Source: JAGPCK01 sp041675505
GTDB taxonomy: Bacteria > Bacteroidota > Bacteroidia > UKL13-3
Direction: 5' to 3'
NCBI GenBank assembly: GCA_041675505.1
Contig: JBAYTR010000001.1
Location: forward strand, 248,001 to 312,000
Length of the DNA stretch: 64,000 nucleotides
The position numbers and the translations under genes were made by a program. How positions within the stretch are numbered: position 1 is the first letter of the stretch; every line of letters begins with the position of its first letter. Below are positions 7,924-17,802 of this stretch, in pieces. Below the pieces are notes generated by a model. That model did no database searches and was not told the origin of the DNA. It was given only the letters and a program-made list of their open reading frames with translations.

Positions 7924-9018
7924 TTAATTCTTTTTGGGTGCGAGGGTTATACGGGCAGCAAAAGTATGAACTCCTTCAAACGGATCTGTATCCCGGTAAG
8001 AGTAGTCAATACCGAATTTGGTTCCGTTTTTAGAAATCGGAATATCTACTCCGAAACCTGCATTAAAACCTGTGAAAGCCGTTTTACGTAATTCTTTACT
8101 GTACATGTCTTTCTCCATCACGTAACCTGTGCGCAACATCACCATATTTTTGAATGCGTATTCAATACCGGCTGAATATTGGTTATTCTGAAAAGTGTGT
8201 GAAGTAAAGTTGAACGCTGTAGTCAAGCGGTGAACGTATACATCAGCTTTAGTATCTAAACGGAAATCGTAAGCTGCACCAATATTTACTAAGGAAGGCA
8301 GGTTAAATGTTGCTGAACGTTGCTCAGTATTGGACACCATTCCTGTTCCTACATTCTGGGTATTTACTGTTAATCCGCTTCCTTCAAATTTCATATCGGG
8401 ACCGATGTTACGCAGAGATACGCCAAAGTGCAAATCTTTACCTTTCAGTTTTTCCTTCTTTGAACTGAGCGTTGTTTTGTACTGAACACCTGCATCAAGA
8501 CAAAGACCCTGTGCTTTCACATCTGTGATAGCTTCTGAAATAATACGGGCTGATATACCGGCATAGATGTTATTAGAAAACTTCTTGCCATAACCCAAAG
8601 CCACATTCAGGAACTGTGGAGAATAGGTACCCAATGTACCATCCGGGTTCTCTACTGTGGTTCTGATAATGTCTCCCATGTCCATAGAGAATACCGAAAG
8701 TGCAAGTACACTTCCTTCGCCCATGCGCTGAGAGAAACCAAAATTATTGATAGATATATCTGCTCCTTTGAGGTAATTGGTGCGTGCAAAAACCAATTCT
8801 GTTTGCTCTGTAAATGCGAGCCCGGCTACGTTGAGGTGAAACGATTCTAATCCTTTAACGTTGGCAGAATTGGAACTACCCATACCTGAACTACGTGCCC
8901 AGGGATTAATGAGCAACTCTGTTGCACCTGCCTGTCCGGCACGATCAGGGTTTCCGGCAAAAGCCATACTGCCTGAAGCTACTAAAGCTGCTGTACAAAC
9001 TATATTTCTGATTCTCAT
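7924..9018 (-). CDS. PorV/PorQ-family outer membrane protein (T9SS-associated)
   Basis: A 364-residue FadL-like beta-barrel of the PorV/PorQ (DUF3308-type) family. PorV binds the C-terminal signals of T9SS cargo and shuttles it to the attachment complex. A signal peptide (residues 1-21, ending SMAFA) precedes the family N-terminus GATELLINPWARSSGMGSS and the later FHLNVAGLAFTEQTEL, where most members have NPAGLA. The rest is amphipathic strand repeats ending in a strand (VHTFAARITLAPKKN). It lies 24 bases after the ~1300-residue T9SS protein gene and is the last gene of the receptor/T9SS/PorV module. It may be the genome's main PorV or a paralogue dedicated to this cargo; the sequence does not decide. 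Confidence 0.85.
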   Translation of the reverse strand: MRIRNIVCTAALVASGSMAFAGNPDRAGQAGATELLINPWARSSGMGSSNSANVKGLESFHLNVAGLAFTEQTELVFARTNYLKGADISINNFGFSQRMGEGSVLALSVFSMDMGDIIRTTVENPDGTLGTYSPQFLNVALGYGKKFSNNIYAGISARIISEAITDVKAQGLCLDAGVQYKTTLSSKKEKLKGKDLHFGVSLRNIGPDMKFEGSGLTVNTQNVGTGMVSNTEQRSATFNLPSLVNIGAAYDFRLDTKADVYVHRLTTAFNFTSHTFQNNQYSAGIEYAFKNMVMLRTGYVMEKDMYSKELRKTAFTGFNAGFGVDIPISKNGTKFGIDYSYRDTDPFEGVHTFAARITLAPKKN

Positions 9019-9042
9019 TTTGCTAATTTTTCAGGTTAAGTA

Positions 9043-12000
9043 TTAGAATGAATCCAGGTCATATTGACGCATAACGCCAAACCATTTTAATATTTTTTCG
9101 CCAAGCGGACCGGCATCCACGTGAATGATGTAAACACCACTCGCTATAGGCACGTTAGCCTGGTTACGAATATCCCAATCTACAGCAGTAGTTGTAGGGT
9201 CGTCCTTTTTAATTCTACGAACCAACACTCCGTTAAGGGTGTAAATTGAGATGGTGCATTTAGGAGGCAGGTTAGTAAACTTAACACGGGTATCTAACTG
9301 GCTGCTCTCATAGGCGGAGTAACCGTAATAAGGATTAGGAACAATATTCACCATATCCAGTGCTTTCTTACCCAACTCGGCACTTACTGAAGCCTGAATG
9401 TCATTTGTGTTGAACTTGTAAACCGGCATAGCCTGATTTAACGGTGTGGCATTAGAAGGATCTGGATTAAACTTAGCATAAGGTTTCTGAACATTCAGCG
9501 ATATTCTCACATCACTTGGTATAATACCCTGCTGTGGACTAAGAAGCTTAAATCCGGGTTGCAAGTAAGACATCATTACCCACATGGCTTGAGAATAAAT
9601 TTTACGTTTCTCATTATCTACAGGTGCATTGTTTGATGTCCTAAATATAGCCTGATAACCTAAACCTCCGTCATAAATAGGCCCGGTATAGCTACCAAAA
9701 GCTTTACTACCCATCACGTAGATAAAGTGTTTACCTCCGTATATTGGAGTGGCTGTTTGCCCGTTAAAGAAGCTGGAAGTAGGATTCCAAATCATGTCTT
9801 TACCATTGTCGGCTTCAAAGTAAGAATCTTCACCAAACATAATGTTGAGGCGCTCTCCTGTTTCCATGTTAATGGCATATCCGGGGAACCAACCACGACC
9901 AATATCATTTGGATCAGCAACCGTATTACCCATCTTATCAACTGATTGGTGTCTGCGCATATCCATTTTACGTGCACCTCCTTCAGAAAGTGCAGCATCT
10001 TCACACAATTCTAGTACCACACACTGTGTCCATTTACTGGTATCTGATGTAAGTACCAATTCAACGCTGGCTAAGTCACTTAATCTTGCATCTTGTCTAG
10101 AACCGTTCCATGCCGGGCCATACGAATTTTGACCAAGTGTATTACGCACAGCTGAAGATGCTAAACGGTAAGGTGCAATTCTTCCACCCAATATTTTCTC
10201 ATACTTCTCTTTCGGATCCAGTCCATCTGTTCCAGAACCAAAGTCAAAGAGGTAAGCACCGGTTCCGGCTGGTGAGAACTGTTCGTTTCTTCCGAAAATA
10301 CCCGAGCGAATCCAGTTGAGTTGGTATAAGGAATTAATGGTATTATTATCTACATCAGCAACACCTGTTAACCAATTTTTACTATCATCAGCAAACTCCA
10401 TGGTACCGGAAATAAATCCGTTGGTTTGGTCGAACAAATCGGTAGTGTTACCCGGTCGCATGCTTTGCTTAATGGTTACCGACATACCCCAATCTTCAAT
10501 TTTACCGGTCGAGGTTTTGTATTTTACTATTTGTTCGTTCCGAACAGAAATCGAGGTGTCTGAATAAACTGTATCTGATTTTGTTCCGCTTTTCTTCACC
10601 AGGAACCAGCGTGTAAGCGGAGCAGCCATTGTATCGTTTCTGGACGAAGCATCAACAAGGTGCAACTCAAACTCTCCTGCAGGTACTTTAGTAGGATCAA
10701 TTACTTTCACGTCAACAGGTCCTCTTCCGTTCACGTAAGTCGGGTTCTCCATTTTACCGTCCTTCAGAATCTGGTCGATTGATTTTTGAGTTAAAGCAAG
10801 TGAATTACCCCCGTTACCTGTTCCAACTATACGGGTTAATTTTGGTCCTGTTCCGTAGCCTGCGTTCACCTGCAAACCGCCTGAACGGGGCTGTGAAGGA
10901 TGAGGCGTGGCGGAATAAACCTGTACGTTATTTCTACCTGCCAGATACTGGTCAGGATCGTTAGGGTCATTGGTAGCATGTGCATACGAAATGACAAGGT
11001 AATAGTAAGTCTTGAAGTTTACCAATGTTTGATCACCGCGTGCAAAAAGATCTTTCTGAATACGAACGGAGTGAGTAACACCTTTGTTGTTGGCATTAAC
11101 TTTTAACACCTTGTTGTTATCATTGATGGAAGGGTCAAATACCACATTCACAATATTGGCAACATCATTCAACTCATCACATTGGAACACTAAACGTGCA
11201 CGGTCCACATCATCCAGTTCACCGGTTGAAACCGACTGGTCTTTTAACTGATACACCTGATAACCTTCAAATTTATATATGATATTGTTACCACCTGCAC
11301 CTACAACAGTATCGCTGTATTTTTCAACTTTTGACGTTGTTGTATTCTCGAGGTTGATAATTAATTCTCTGTTCAGTTCTACTACATTCAAATCAGGTGC
11401 ATTTGGTCCGTCAACAATTTCGAAGTTGTTGTTAAAGAGTTTCTGTGCTTTATCGTCAGCACGTTTAAGCAACTCGAGAGAACCTGTGGCACCACCTTGT
11501 GATACACGAGCCCAAACCACACCCACAGTAACTTTATTTACTGCTCCGGCTTTCAATTTGAATGCACCTGCAGATTGTAAAAAACGTCTGTCTGCTGGCG
11601 GGTTTCCCGCTGTTAATTCAGTCCATTCACCCAATTGACTATACAACACCGGATCTGTTGAGCCGGGGAACATAAAGTTACACTGTACGTTACTTGACCC
11701 TAATCCTCCGCCTTTACCGTTACCTCCGTAAGTCATTATCACACCGTCTTTCCAAATACCACGCAGGTAATTGTAGTAGTGTTGTGGTGAGAATGGGTTA
11801 CCACGATCGGCTGAGTTGTCATTGTTATAATACATGAACTTAGACAAGCCTATTTTTTCACCGGGCTCATCAGTTATTCCGTCATAGTCATTGTCTTTTC
11901 CATCATTCAAATCAGCAAAGGGACCTTCAAAAAAGTCAACACCAACACTTGGAGGATTTGAACCGTATCCTAATACGCCTTCATCATCTTCATCACCGTT

Positions 12001-12954
12001 GTAACAAATACCTAAACTGCGGGGTACATCACAACCCACATAGTCATCGGTGTAATTACCTAAGTCAGCATCTACCCACTGACCAAAATAACAGCTGTCT
12101 ACATCTTCATTACTCCTGTTAAAAATAGTAGTAGTATAGAAGGTCATGTTATTAATTTCATCATTGGTTGCAAAGGCAAAAGCCTGTGTTTGCAATTCCA
12201 GTCCGATAGGTACACCTTGGGTTTCAGAGTGAATGTTACCGCGATCATTGTACACCCACCATAAGGTTTGGTCACCAAATACATCCGGGTAATCACCTAA
12301 TTGCGGCTCATAACGGAGCGTACCGCCTACGTTTACAAATGGTGCGAGATAATCGCTTTCACCGTAAGCCAGATTACCGTGTGCCGGCCAATCTTCAATA
12401 GAAGAAGGGGGACTTGATTTATCAGGTGATTCAATGAATGCATCAATCTCTTCACGTGTAACTTTTACAATTTTATCGTAGTACTTACATCTTTCAGGTG
12501 TAACAGAAGATGTTGTTGTACTTAACGGACCGGGGAAAAAATCATTACCTGATTGACGGTAGGTTTGTGCGGCCAGTTTCAGGTTGCCCTGTGACAAACC
12601 GCCTATCCACAAAGCACCGGAGAATAATGCATTTTTACTTACCTGTGTATTACGATCAAGTACTTTCGGTATTTCGTATTTTGCATTGAGCAAATCCCAC
12701 CACATGTCACCACCATTCAATATACGTGTACGCACGTTATTGATATCAAGGTCAACCTGTGCAGTAGCGGGTTCGCAACCTGCTGCCATTTTGTAGAAAT
12801 TCCCCTTCCCTGTTCTTCCACCGGGAGCATCGGGTAATCCTGTTACTTCTCTGGCAGTAGAACTACCAAAAGTGGTAAGCAGAATTGATGCAGATAATAC
12901 AATTTTACTTGCTACTGTGTATTTCATCTTGATCATTCTTTTCTCTTTTTTCAT
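9043..12954 (-). CDS. large T9SS type A sorting-domain surface protein
   Basis: A 1303-residue secreted protein starting MKKEKRMIKMKYT; the only codon further upstream is a TTG. The N-terminal signal peptide (hydrophobic core IVLSASILLTTFG) ends near residue 36. An acidic calcium-binding-like stretch (FADLNDGKDNDYDGITDEP, about residues 346-365) resembles thrombospondin type 3 or EF-like loops. The C-terminus has the type A sorting domain: NIVPNPYYG, a beta-sandwich segment, CTISIYTLNGVLVRRI and ASGVYIIHVDAG, followed by a short extra tail (FGVMRQYDLDSF). It should pass the outer membrane by T9SS and be anchored or released. No enzymatic motif was recognised. It lies between the TonB-dependent receptor and the PorV-family gene in one operon. 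Confidence 0.85.
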   Translation of the reverse strand: MKKEKRMIKMKYTVASKIVLSASILLTTFGSSTAREVTGLPDAPGGRTGKGNFYKMAAGCEPATAQVDLDINNVRTRILNGGDMWWDLLNAKYEIPKVLDRNTQVSKNALFSGALWIGGLSQGNLKLAAQTYRQSGNDFFPGPLSTTTSSVTPERCKYYDKIVKVTREEIDAFIESPDKSSPPSSIEDWPAHGNLAYGESDYLAPFVNVGGTLRYEPQLGDYPDVFGDQTLWWVYNDRGNIHSETQGVPIGLELQTQAFAFATNDEINNMTFYTTTIFNRSNEDVDSCYFGQWVDADLGNYTDDYVGCDVPRSLGICYNGDEDDEGVLGYGSNPPSVGVDFFEGPFADLNDGKDNDYDGITDEPGEKIGLSKFMYYNNDNSADRGNPFSPQHYYNYLRGIWKDGVIMTYGGNGKGGGLGSSNVQCNFMFPGSTDPVLYSQLGEWTELTAGNPPADRRFLQSAGAFKLKAGAVNKVTVGVVWARVSQGGATGSLELLKRADDKAQKLFNNNFEIVDGPNAPDLNVVELNRELIINLENTTTSKVEKYSDTVVGAGGNNIIYKFEGYQVYQLKDQSVSTGELDDVDRARLVFQCDELNDVANIVNVVFDPSINDNNKVLKVNANNKGVTHSVRIQKDLFARGDQTLVNFKTYYYLVISYAHATNDPNDPDQYLAGRNNVQVYSATPHPSQPRSGGLQVNAGYGTGPKLTRIVGTGNGGNSLALTQKSIDQILKDGKMENPTYVNGRGPVDVKVIDPTKVPAGEFELHLVDASSRNDTMAAPLTRWFLVKKSGTKSDTVYSDTSISVRNEQIVKYKTSTGKIEDWGMSVTIKQSMRPGNTTDLFDQTNGFISGTMEFADDSKNWLTGVADVDNNTINSLYQLNWIRSGIFGRNEQFSPAGTGAYLFDFGSGTDGLDPKEKYEKILGGRIAPYRLASSAVRNTLGQNSYGPAWNGSRQDARLSDLASVELVLTSDTSKWTQCVVLELCEDAALSEGGARKMDMRRHQSVDKMGNTVADPNDIGRGWFPGYAINMETGERLNIMFGEDSYFEADNGKDMIWNPTSSFFNGQTATPIYGGKHFIYVMGSKAFGSYTGPIYDGGLGYQAIFRTSNNAPVDNEKRKIYSQAMWVMMSYLQPGFKLLSPQQGIIPSDVRISLNVQKPYAKFNPDPSNATPLNQAMPVYKFNTNDIQASVSAELGKKALDMVNIVPNPYYGYSAYESSQLDTRVKFTNLPPKCTISIYTLNGVLVRRIKKDDPTTTAVDWDIRNQANVPIASGVYIIHVDAGPLGEKILKWFGVMRQYDLDSF

Positions 12955-12979
12955 AACCAATCTTTTTAATACTTAATGT

Positions 12980-15900
12980 TTAGAAATTGAAACGAACACC
13001 TAACCTTGTCCAGCGGGGTAACGCGTAGTTACCGGGGTTGGCAATTCGTATGTTATATAAGTCAATAAAAGATTGTGCATTGGTTGCTTGGTCAATGGCA
13101 ACTTGTCCAACCGGTGAATTCAGGTAACCGTCATCCTGCGCAGAGCCGGTGTAACGATAAACACCTAAAATGTTGCGTGCATCAAACAAGTTGGTGATTT
13201 GCATAAAGGCTATAATGCTTCCGAAACGCGGTGCTTTGTTTTTGTATTCACCCATTTTGAACATCCATGATTTATCAATGTTCAAATCAGTAAAGAACTG
13301 CCAAGGCAAACGTGAGCCGTTGGGGTTACCTTTAATAGGACTACGTACCGCTACACCAGGTTGTGCATCAGGTGTAGGTTGTGCGTTCACTGTGTATGGG
13401 CGGCCCGATTGTGCATTAAAAATTAAAGCTATACCGGCATTTTCAAATACGCGTTTTCCAAACATAATAGGCCCGTTGTATTGATCACCGTTTTTGTAGT
13501 GGTAATCAAAAGTACCTTTCACTACGTGACGTACATCATAATCCAACGGGAACAAAGTACGCAGGTTTGGTAAACCTACAGCTAACAAAGCACCACTTGA
13601 GCCGGAGTTAGAACCTGTTCCGTCAGCAAACTGAAGCGTGTAATTAGCCATTAAACTTATGTTACCTTTATCTCTCAACTCATACTCCACACGGAAACTT
13701 TTTACCGTAGAAAAATCCAAGTTACTGAAAGTAGTATACGAGATAGGATACGCCTGGTTGTAACGGTACTGGGTGATGAGGTTACGCATTTCACTGTATG
13801 AAGCAATCAAACTTAAACCGGAATAATCTCCGATTTGTTGTTTGAATCCTAACTCATAATCTGTACGTCTGGTAGGTTTCAAATCAGGGTTACCAATGGT
13901 TGATTGAGCTCTGTTTTGCATGTAGTAATAATCATCTACCTGTGCAATGGTACCTTCAGTAGGGCGTTGGGTAAGTACATCATAGGTTGCGAAAAGGTTT
14001 GACTTTTCAGCAATAGGGAAAGCAAAATAAATACGGGGCAGTACATTCACCTGCGGCTCATAATCTTTAAATGTTCCGGTAGTAGTAATTACCTGATTAT
14101 TGGGGTCAACTAAGTAAGGTTGAATACGACCTGCTGATGCATTGGCCAGAATAGTTGGGTCGTTTACACGATTACCTTCTGCATTGTACCAATCAACACC
14201 GTTACGGTATCCTACAATTTTGGAAGGGTTGTTTACATCATCCACGTACACGGCATAGTTTGAACCGATATTACCCGGATGTGAAACGGGTGCACTTCCT
14301 AACTGGGTAACTTCTCCGGCTGTATAAGTTGGATATAGTGTGAAAGGATCTTTTAATACCGGCATATTATTGTCAAAACGTTCTACACGCACACCTACAC
14401 GAATGTTCAGGTCACGGAAAATAAACTGATCTTGTAACCATGCTGCCTGGTAAATAGGCATGTAAGCAGGGATAACACGCTCTCCGTTTAAGAAACGATC
14501 ATAACTTGGCTTGCCTTTTACTTTATTGCCGTAAGGATCATAACCAAAATAGTTCACGTAGGAGTTACCGTTGTTCAATAACTCATCTGCACTGAACATG
14601 GTTAATTTAAAATCACTTGGTTTGTATGAGTTCACATCAATGAAACTTTGTTCGTTGATAGGGTTACCGTATACATCACGTTCACCACGCGCCATAAGCA
14701 TAGCTCTGAAATTTTTATCAAAGTTTTTCTGGTCGGCAGCATTGTTGGCACGATCGTAACGAACGGTATCCTGAAACACTCCATTAGCATCATAGCTAAG
14801 GTATCCTCTGTAGTATCCGTTTTCATCAGCCTGATTGGCCAAACCTGACTCAAACTGGTTGTTCATTAACTGACGGGCAAGTGACCAAAGACCGGTGGCA
14901 CCTAAACCATAACCTCTGCGCACCTGTTGCTCGTGTTGCAAACCAAATTGTAAGTCGTGTTTACGGTTGGGGTTATTTTTACTGCTTACAGTCGCCTCAC
15001 CCATTGCAAAAATGGTGTATTGTTCCAATTGATTTTTGCTGTATCCGGTTAACTGCGTACCCGGGTTGGTCCACATTTGTGAGTAGATAGACTGAGGATT
15101 ATCTCCGTTTACCAGACCTAAATTCTGACGCACAAAGTTAATGTTACGAATAGTAGCACCTTGGGCAGCAAACAGGTTATATAAATTAGTGGTGTAATTA
15201 GCTGCTACAGGGTTATCCTCTGCTCTTTGGAACGAGTAAAGGGTATCTGCAAAACCGCGCATCTCTTCAAAATACGTTAAAGAGATAGTGTCACCGTTCT
15301 GGTCAATGAATTTTTTAGGGGAGCCGTTTACGCCAGCATTGTAAGTATCGAATACCTCACGTGAGTAGGTAGTAAATTTACCCACGTAACCATAACGGAA
15401 AAAGTCTTCTTTAAATTTAGGATCCTGTTGAACTGTTGAGCTGTTGGTATAATCTACACGTACTGTGTAATAAGCATTCTGGATGTTAGATTTCTTCGCT
15501 TTCTCCTTGTCTTTATCCTGATTGGCATTATCAAACTTCTGAGTGAATTTTAAATACACGCGGTAGTTATTAAAAATCTGTTGGGGGTTTTCATCGTAGT
15601 TAAACAAGGAACTGGAGAAACTATAAATGCGCGTATTGCTGTAGTTCGTTTGTCCGCCCAAGGTAACAATAATGTTTGATTTAGGCTGATACACCAAACT
15701 ACCGGTAAGGTTAAATCCGTGAGTAGGTGAGTTAAGGCGTGCATCCACTTTTTCCAAATCGTTTTTGGTAATAAACTCCGCATTGTTCACAAATCCTGTT
15801 CCGCCCGATGCTAAACGAAGCGGGTTTTGCTCCAGATTATTTAATACACCATCTTTTGTTTTCCAAACACCACCTGAAAAAGGGCGTGGGTCCTGAACAT

Positions 15901-16762
15901 AGTTCACGTTACCACCAAAAGAAAAACCTAAAATGGATTTACGTTGATTCTCATCTTCGTGTTTGGTTTTCCATATGGGGCCGGAAAGAAATGCTTCCAA
16001 TTGATTGTAGTGGTATTTATCAAAAGGAGTGGAAGTAATCAACTCCACACCACCTGTGTAGTAGCGTGAAGGACCTTTAGTGGTTACAGAGATGGCACCA
16101 CCCGTAAAGTCACCATATTGAGCAGGCACACCCGCTGTAATGATCTGAATCTGGTTAATCATGTTTTGCGGAACACCGGTTGACCCGAAATTCACACGCA
16201 CACCATCTATATAATAAGCTGTACCATCGGCACGTGCTCCGCGGAATGTAGGTGTACCACCGTTTACTGAGGTAACACCGGCCACAGTGTTCGCGATGTT
16301 GTTAACATTACGGGTAGGCATTTTAATGATGTCATCCGCATCAAAGGTTTCACCAGTGGTTCCTTTAGGGTCAATAATAGGCGTTTTGCGCTCTATCTTT
16401 TTAACTTCAGGAAGTTGAACTCCACCCTCAATTGGTGTTAGTGAAATATTAATGAATGTTATCTTGTCAGCATTCACCACCACATTGGCCATCTCTACCT
16501 TTTGGTAACCCAGTGTTGATGCTTCAACAACATATTTTCCCGGAGTAAGAGTTTTTAAAACAAAATTTCCATCTTCATCGGTGTAGGCAGCGCCTCTCAC
16601 CTCACCGTTGAGCTTAACCTGAACGCTGGCAAAATCAAGAGGTTTTCTTGATTTTTCATCAATCAACTTTCCCCTTATTTCGCCAAAGCCTGTTTGGGCA
16701 TTAGCGATATGGAGAAATCCAAGTAGCGCTACTAACAGCAAGTAAACTTTTCTATTCATCAT
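12980..16762 (-). CDS. TonB-dependent receptor with carboxypeptidase-regulatory-like domain
   Basis: An outer membrane active transporter of about 1260 residues. After a signal peptide (MMNRKVYLLLVALLGFLHIANA) comes a CarboxypepD_reg-like domain (about 25-108: GEIRGKLIDEKSRKPLDFAS ... YQKVEMANVVV), then the plug (about 120-235, containing VAGVTSVNGGTPTFRGA and AYYIDGVRV), then the 22-strand barrel ending in an aromatic terminal strand (RWTRLGVRFNF). I placed the start at the first of two adjacent ATGs (16760-16762). It is not accompanied by a SusD-like lipoprotein, so it is not a standard Sus pair. Instead the downstream genes are a large T9SS protein and a PorV-family protein. The ligand is unknown. 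Confidence 0.92.
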   Translation of the reverse strand: MMNRKVYLLLVALLGFLHIANAQTGFGEIRGKLIDEKSRKPLDFASVQVKLNGEVRGAAYTDEDGNFVLKTLTPGKYVVEASTLGYQKVEMANVVVNADKITFINISLTPIEGGVQLPEVKKIERKTPIIDPKGTTGETFDADDIIKMPTRNVNNIANTVAGVTSVNGGTPTFRGARADGTAYYIDGVRVNFGSTGVPQNMINQIQIITAGVPAQYGDFTGGAISVTTKGPSRYYTGGVELITSTPFDKYHYNQLEAFLSGPIWKTKHEDENQRKSILGFSFGGNVNYVQDPRPFSGGVWKTKDGVLNNLEQNPLRLASGGTGFVNNAEFITKNDLEKVDARLNSPTHGFNLTGSLVYQPKSNIIVTLGGQTNYSNTRIYSFSSSLFNYDENPQQIFNNYRVYLKFTQKFDNANQDKDKEKAKKSNIQNAYYTVRVDYTNSSTVQQDPKFKEDFFRYGYVGKFTTYSREVFDTYNAGVNGSPKKFIDQNGDTISLTYFEEMRGFADTLYSFQRAEDNPVAANYTTNLYNLFAAQGATIRNINFVRQNLGLVNGDNPQSIYSQMWTNPGTQLTGYSKNQLEQYTIFAMGEATVSSKNNPNRKHDLQFGLQHEQQVRRGYGLGATGLWSLARQLMNNQFESGLANQADENGYYRGYLSYDANGVFQDTVRYDRANNAADQKNFDKNFRAMLMARGERDVYGNPINEQSFIDVNSYKPSDFKLTMFSADELLNNGNSYVNYFGYDPYGNKVKGKPSYDRFLNGERVIPAYMPIYQAAWLQDQFIFRDLNIRVGVRVERFDNNMPVLKDPFTLYPTYTAGEVTQLGSAPVSHPGNIGSNYAVYVDDVNNPSKIVGYRNGVDWYNAEGNRVNDPTILANASAGRIQPYLVDPNNQVITTTGTFKDYEPQVNVLPRIYFAFPIAEKSNLFATYDVLTQRPTEGTIAQVDDYYYMQNRAQSTIGNPDLKPTRRTDYELGFKQQIGDYSGLSLIASYSEMRNLITQYRYNQAYPISYTTFSNLDFSTVKSFRVEYELRDKGNISLMANYTLQFADGTGSNSGSSGALLAVGLPNLRTLFPLDYDVRHVVKGTFDYHYKNGDQYNGPIMFGKRVFENAGIALIFNAQSGRPYTVNAQPTPDAQPGVAVRSPIKGNPNGSRLPWQFFTDLNIDKSWMFKMGEYKNKAPRFGSIIAFMQITNLFDARNILGVYRYTGSAQDDGYLNSPVGQVAIDQATNAQSFIDLYNIRIANPGNYALPRWTRLGVRFNF

Positions 16763-16800
16763 CTGTCGGTTTTGTGTTTGCAAAGTATTTTACAATCGGA

Positions 16801-16832
16801 TAAAGGTAAGGGTATTTTAAAATAATTGTCAA
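16801..16832 (-). promoter_or_regulatory. promoter of the receptor / T9SS protein / PorV operon
   Basis: On the minus strand TTG (16832-16830), 21 bases, then TACCTTTA (16808-16801), one mismatch from TAnnTTTG. The box ends 39 bases upstream of the receptor ATG, leaving a short leader. Confidence 0.5.
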
Positions 16833-16840
16833 GTTTTGGT

Positions 16841-17800
16841 TTACATCTTCAAATCCTTTTTCTCTAATCCGTTCGCTAAATAGCTGATTTTATTCGATAA
16901 AAAAAAGGATATTTTTTCATATGACTCGTTTGTCCACCCCCCGATGTGGGGAGTAAGCACCGTTTGGTTGGAGTGAATAAGGTAGTCAAACCACCTTTGT
17001 TGTTCTACTGAAAGGGTATCTAATCGTTCGTTTTCCAGCACATCAAGCCCGCTGGCCAAAATTTTTCCGCTGCGCATGGCTTCTACCACGGCACTGAGCT
17101 TAACCACTTTACCGCGCGACAGGTTAAGCAGCACAATATTTTTGCTGAACATATTTATATAGTCATCATTTACGAGATAAAAGGTTTCATCGGTAAGCGG
17201 AATATGAAAACTGATAATATCGGCCTCCTGAAAAACTGTGGCCATGTCCACTTCTTTCACATACTCATCGGTAAAATTATTTTTGTACTTATCGTAAGCA
17301 ATGAGCCGGCAATCAAATCCGGATAGTTTTTTTGCCACTGCCATTCCGGTGTGCCCGTAACCTATGATAGCCACTGTTTTGCCTTTAAGCTCCATCCCCC
17401 TGTTAGCTTCCCGCTTCCAAATGTGGTTGCGTACTTCCTGGTCGGCACGGTTAAGGTGATTGAGCAACATCAACAACATACCCACGGTGTGCTCTCCTAC
17501 AGCATCACTGTTGGCTTCAGGCACATTAATCAGTTGTATGCCTTTGGATTGAGCTGTGGTCTCGTCTACATTGTCCATACCAGAACCTGCACGGGCAATA
17601 AACTTAAGCTTAGTTCCGGCATGTATTAACTCGGCATCAATACGTGTTTTGCTGCGCACCACCAACCCCGTGTATTGTGCAATGATGTCAAGCACTCCGG
17701 TTCTGTCTATTTCAGGATAATAATCATACGTAATGTTATCCTTCTGCAGCTTTTCCAGAAGCAGCGGGTGAACATCGTCTATAATCAGTACCTTATGCAT
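16841..17800 (-). CDS. D-2-hydroxyacid dehydrogenase (phosphoglycerate dehydrogenase-like)
   Basis: An NAD-dependent D-isomer 2-hydroxyacid dehydrogenase of 319 residues, closest in pattern to 3-phosphoglycerate dehydrogenase without the C-terminal ACT domain. Visible motifs are RAGSGMDNVD near residues 89-98, the Rossmann GKTVAIIGYGHTGMAVAKKL near 139-158, DVLENE near 250 and the catalytic His in LTPHIGGWT near 280. Its role may be serine synthesis or another 2-oxoacid; motif content does not separate them. It lies 2 bases downstream of mgtE on the same strand, so the two are probably cotranscribed although the functions seem unrelated. Confidence 0.85.
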   Translation of the reverse strand: MHKVLIIDDVHPLLLEKLQKDNITYDYYPEIDRTGVLDIIAQYTGLVVRSKTRIDAELIHAGTKLKFIARAGSGMDNVDETTAQSKGIQLINVPEANSDAVGEHTVGMLLMLLNHLNRADQEVRNHIWKREANRGMELKGKTVAIIGYGHTGMAVAKKLSGFDCRLIAYDKYKNNFTDEYVKEVDMATVFQEADIISFHIPLTDETFYLVNDDYINMFSKNIVLLNLSRGKVVKLSAVVEAMRSGKILASGLDVLENERLDTLSVEQQRWFDYLIHSNQTVLTPHIGGWTNESYEKISFFLSNKISYLANGLEKKDLKM

Positions 17801-17802
17801 AG

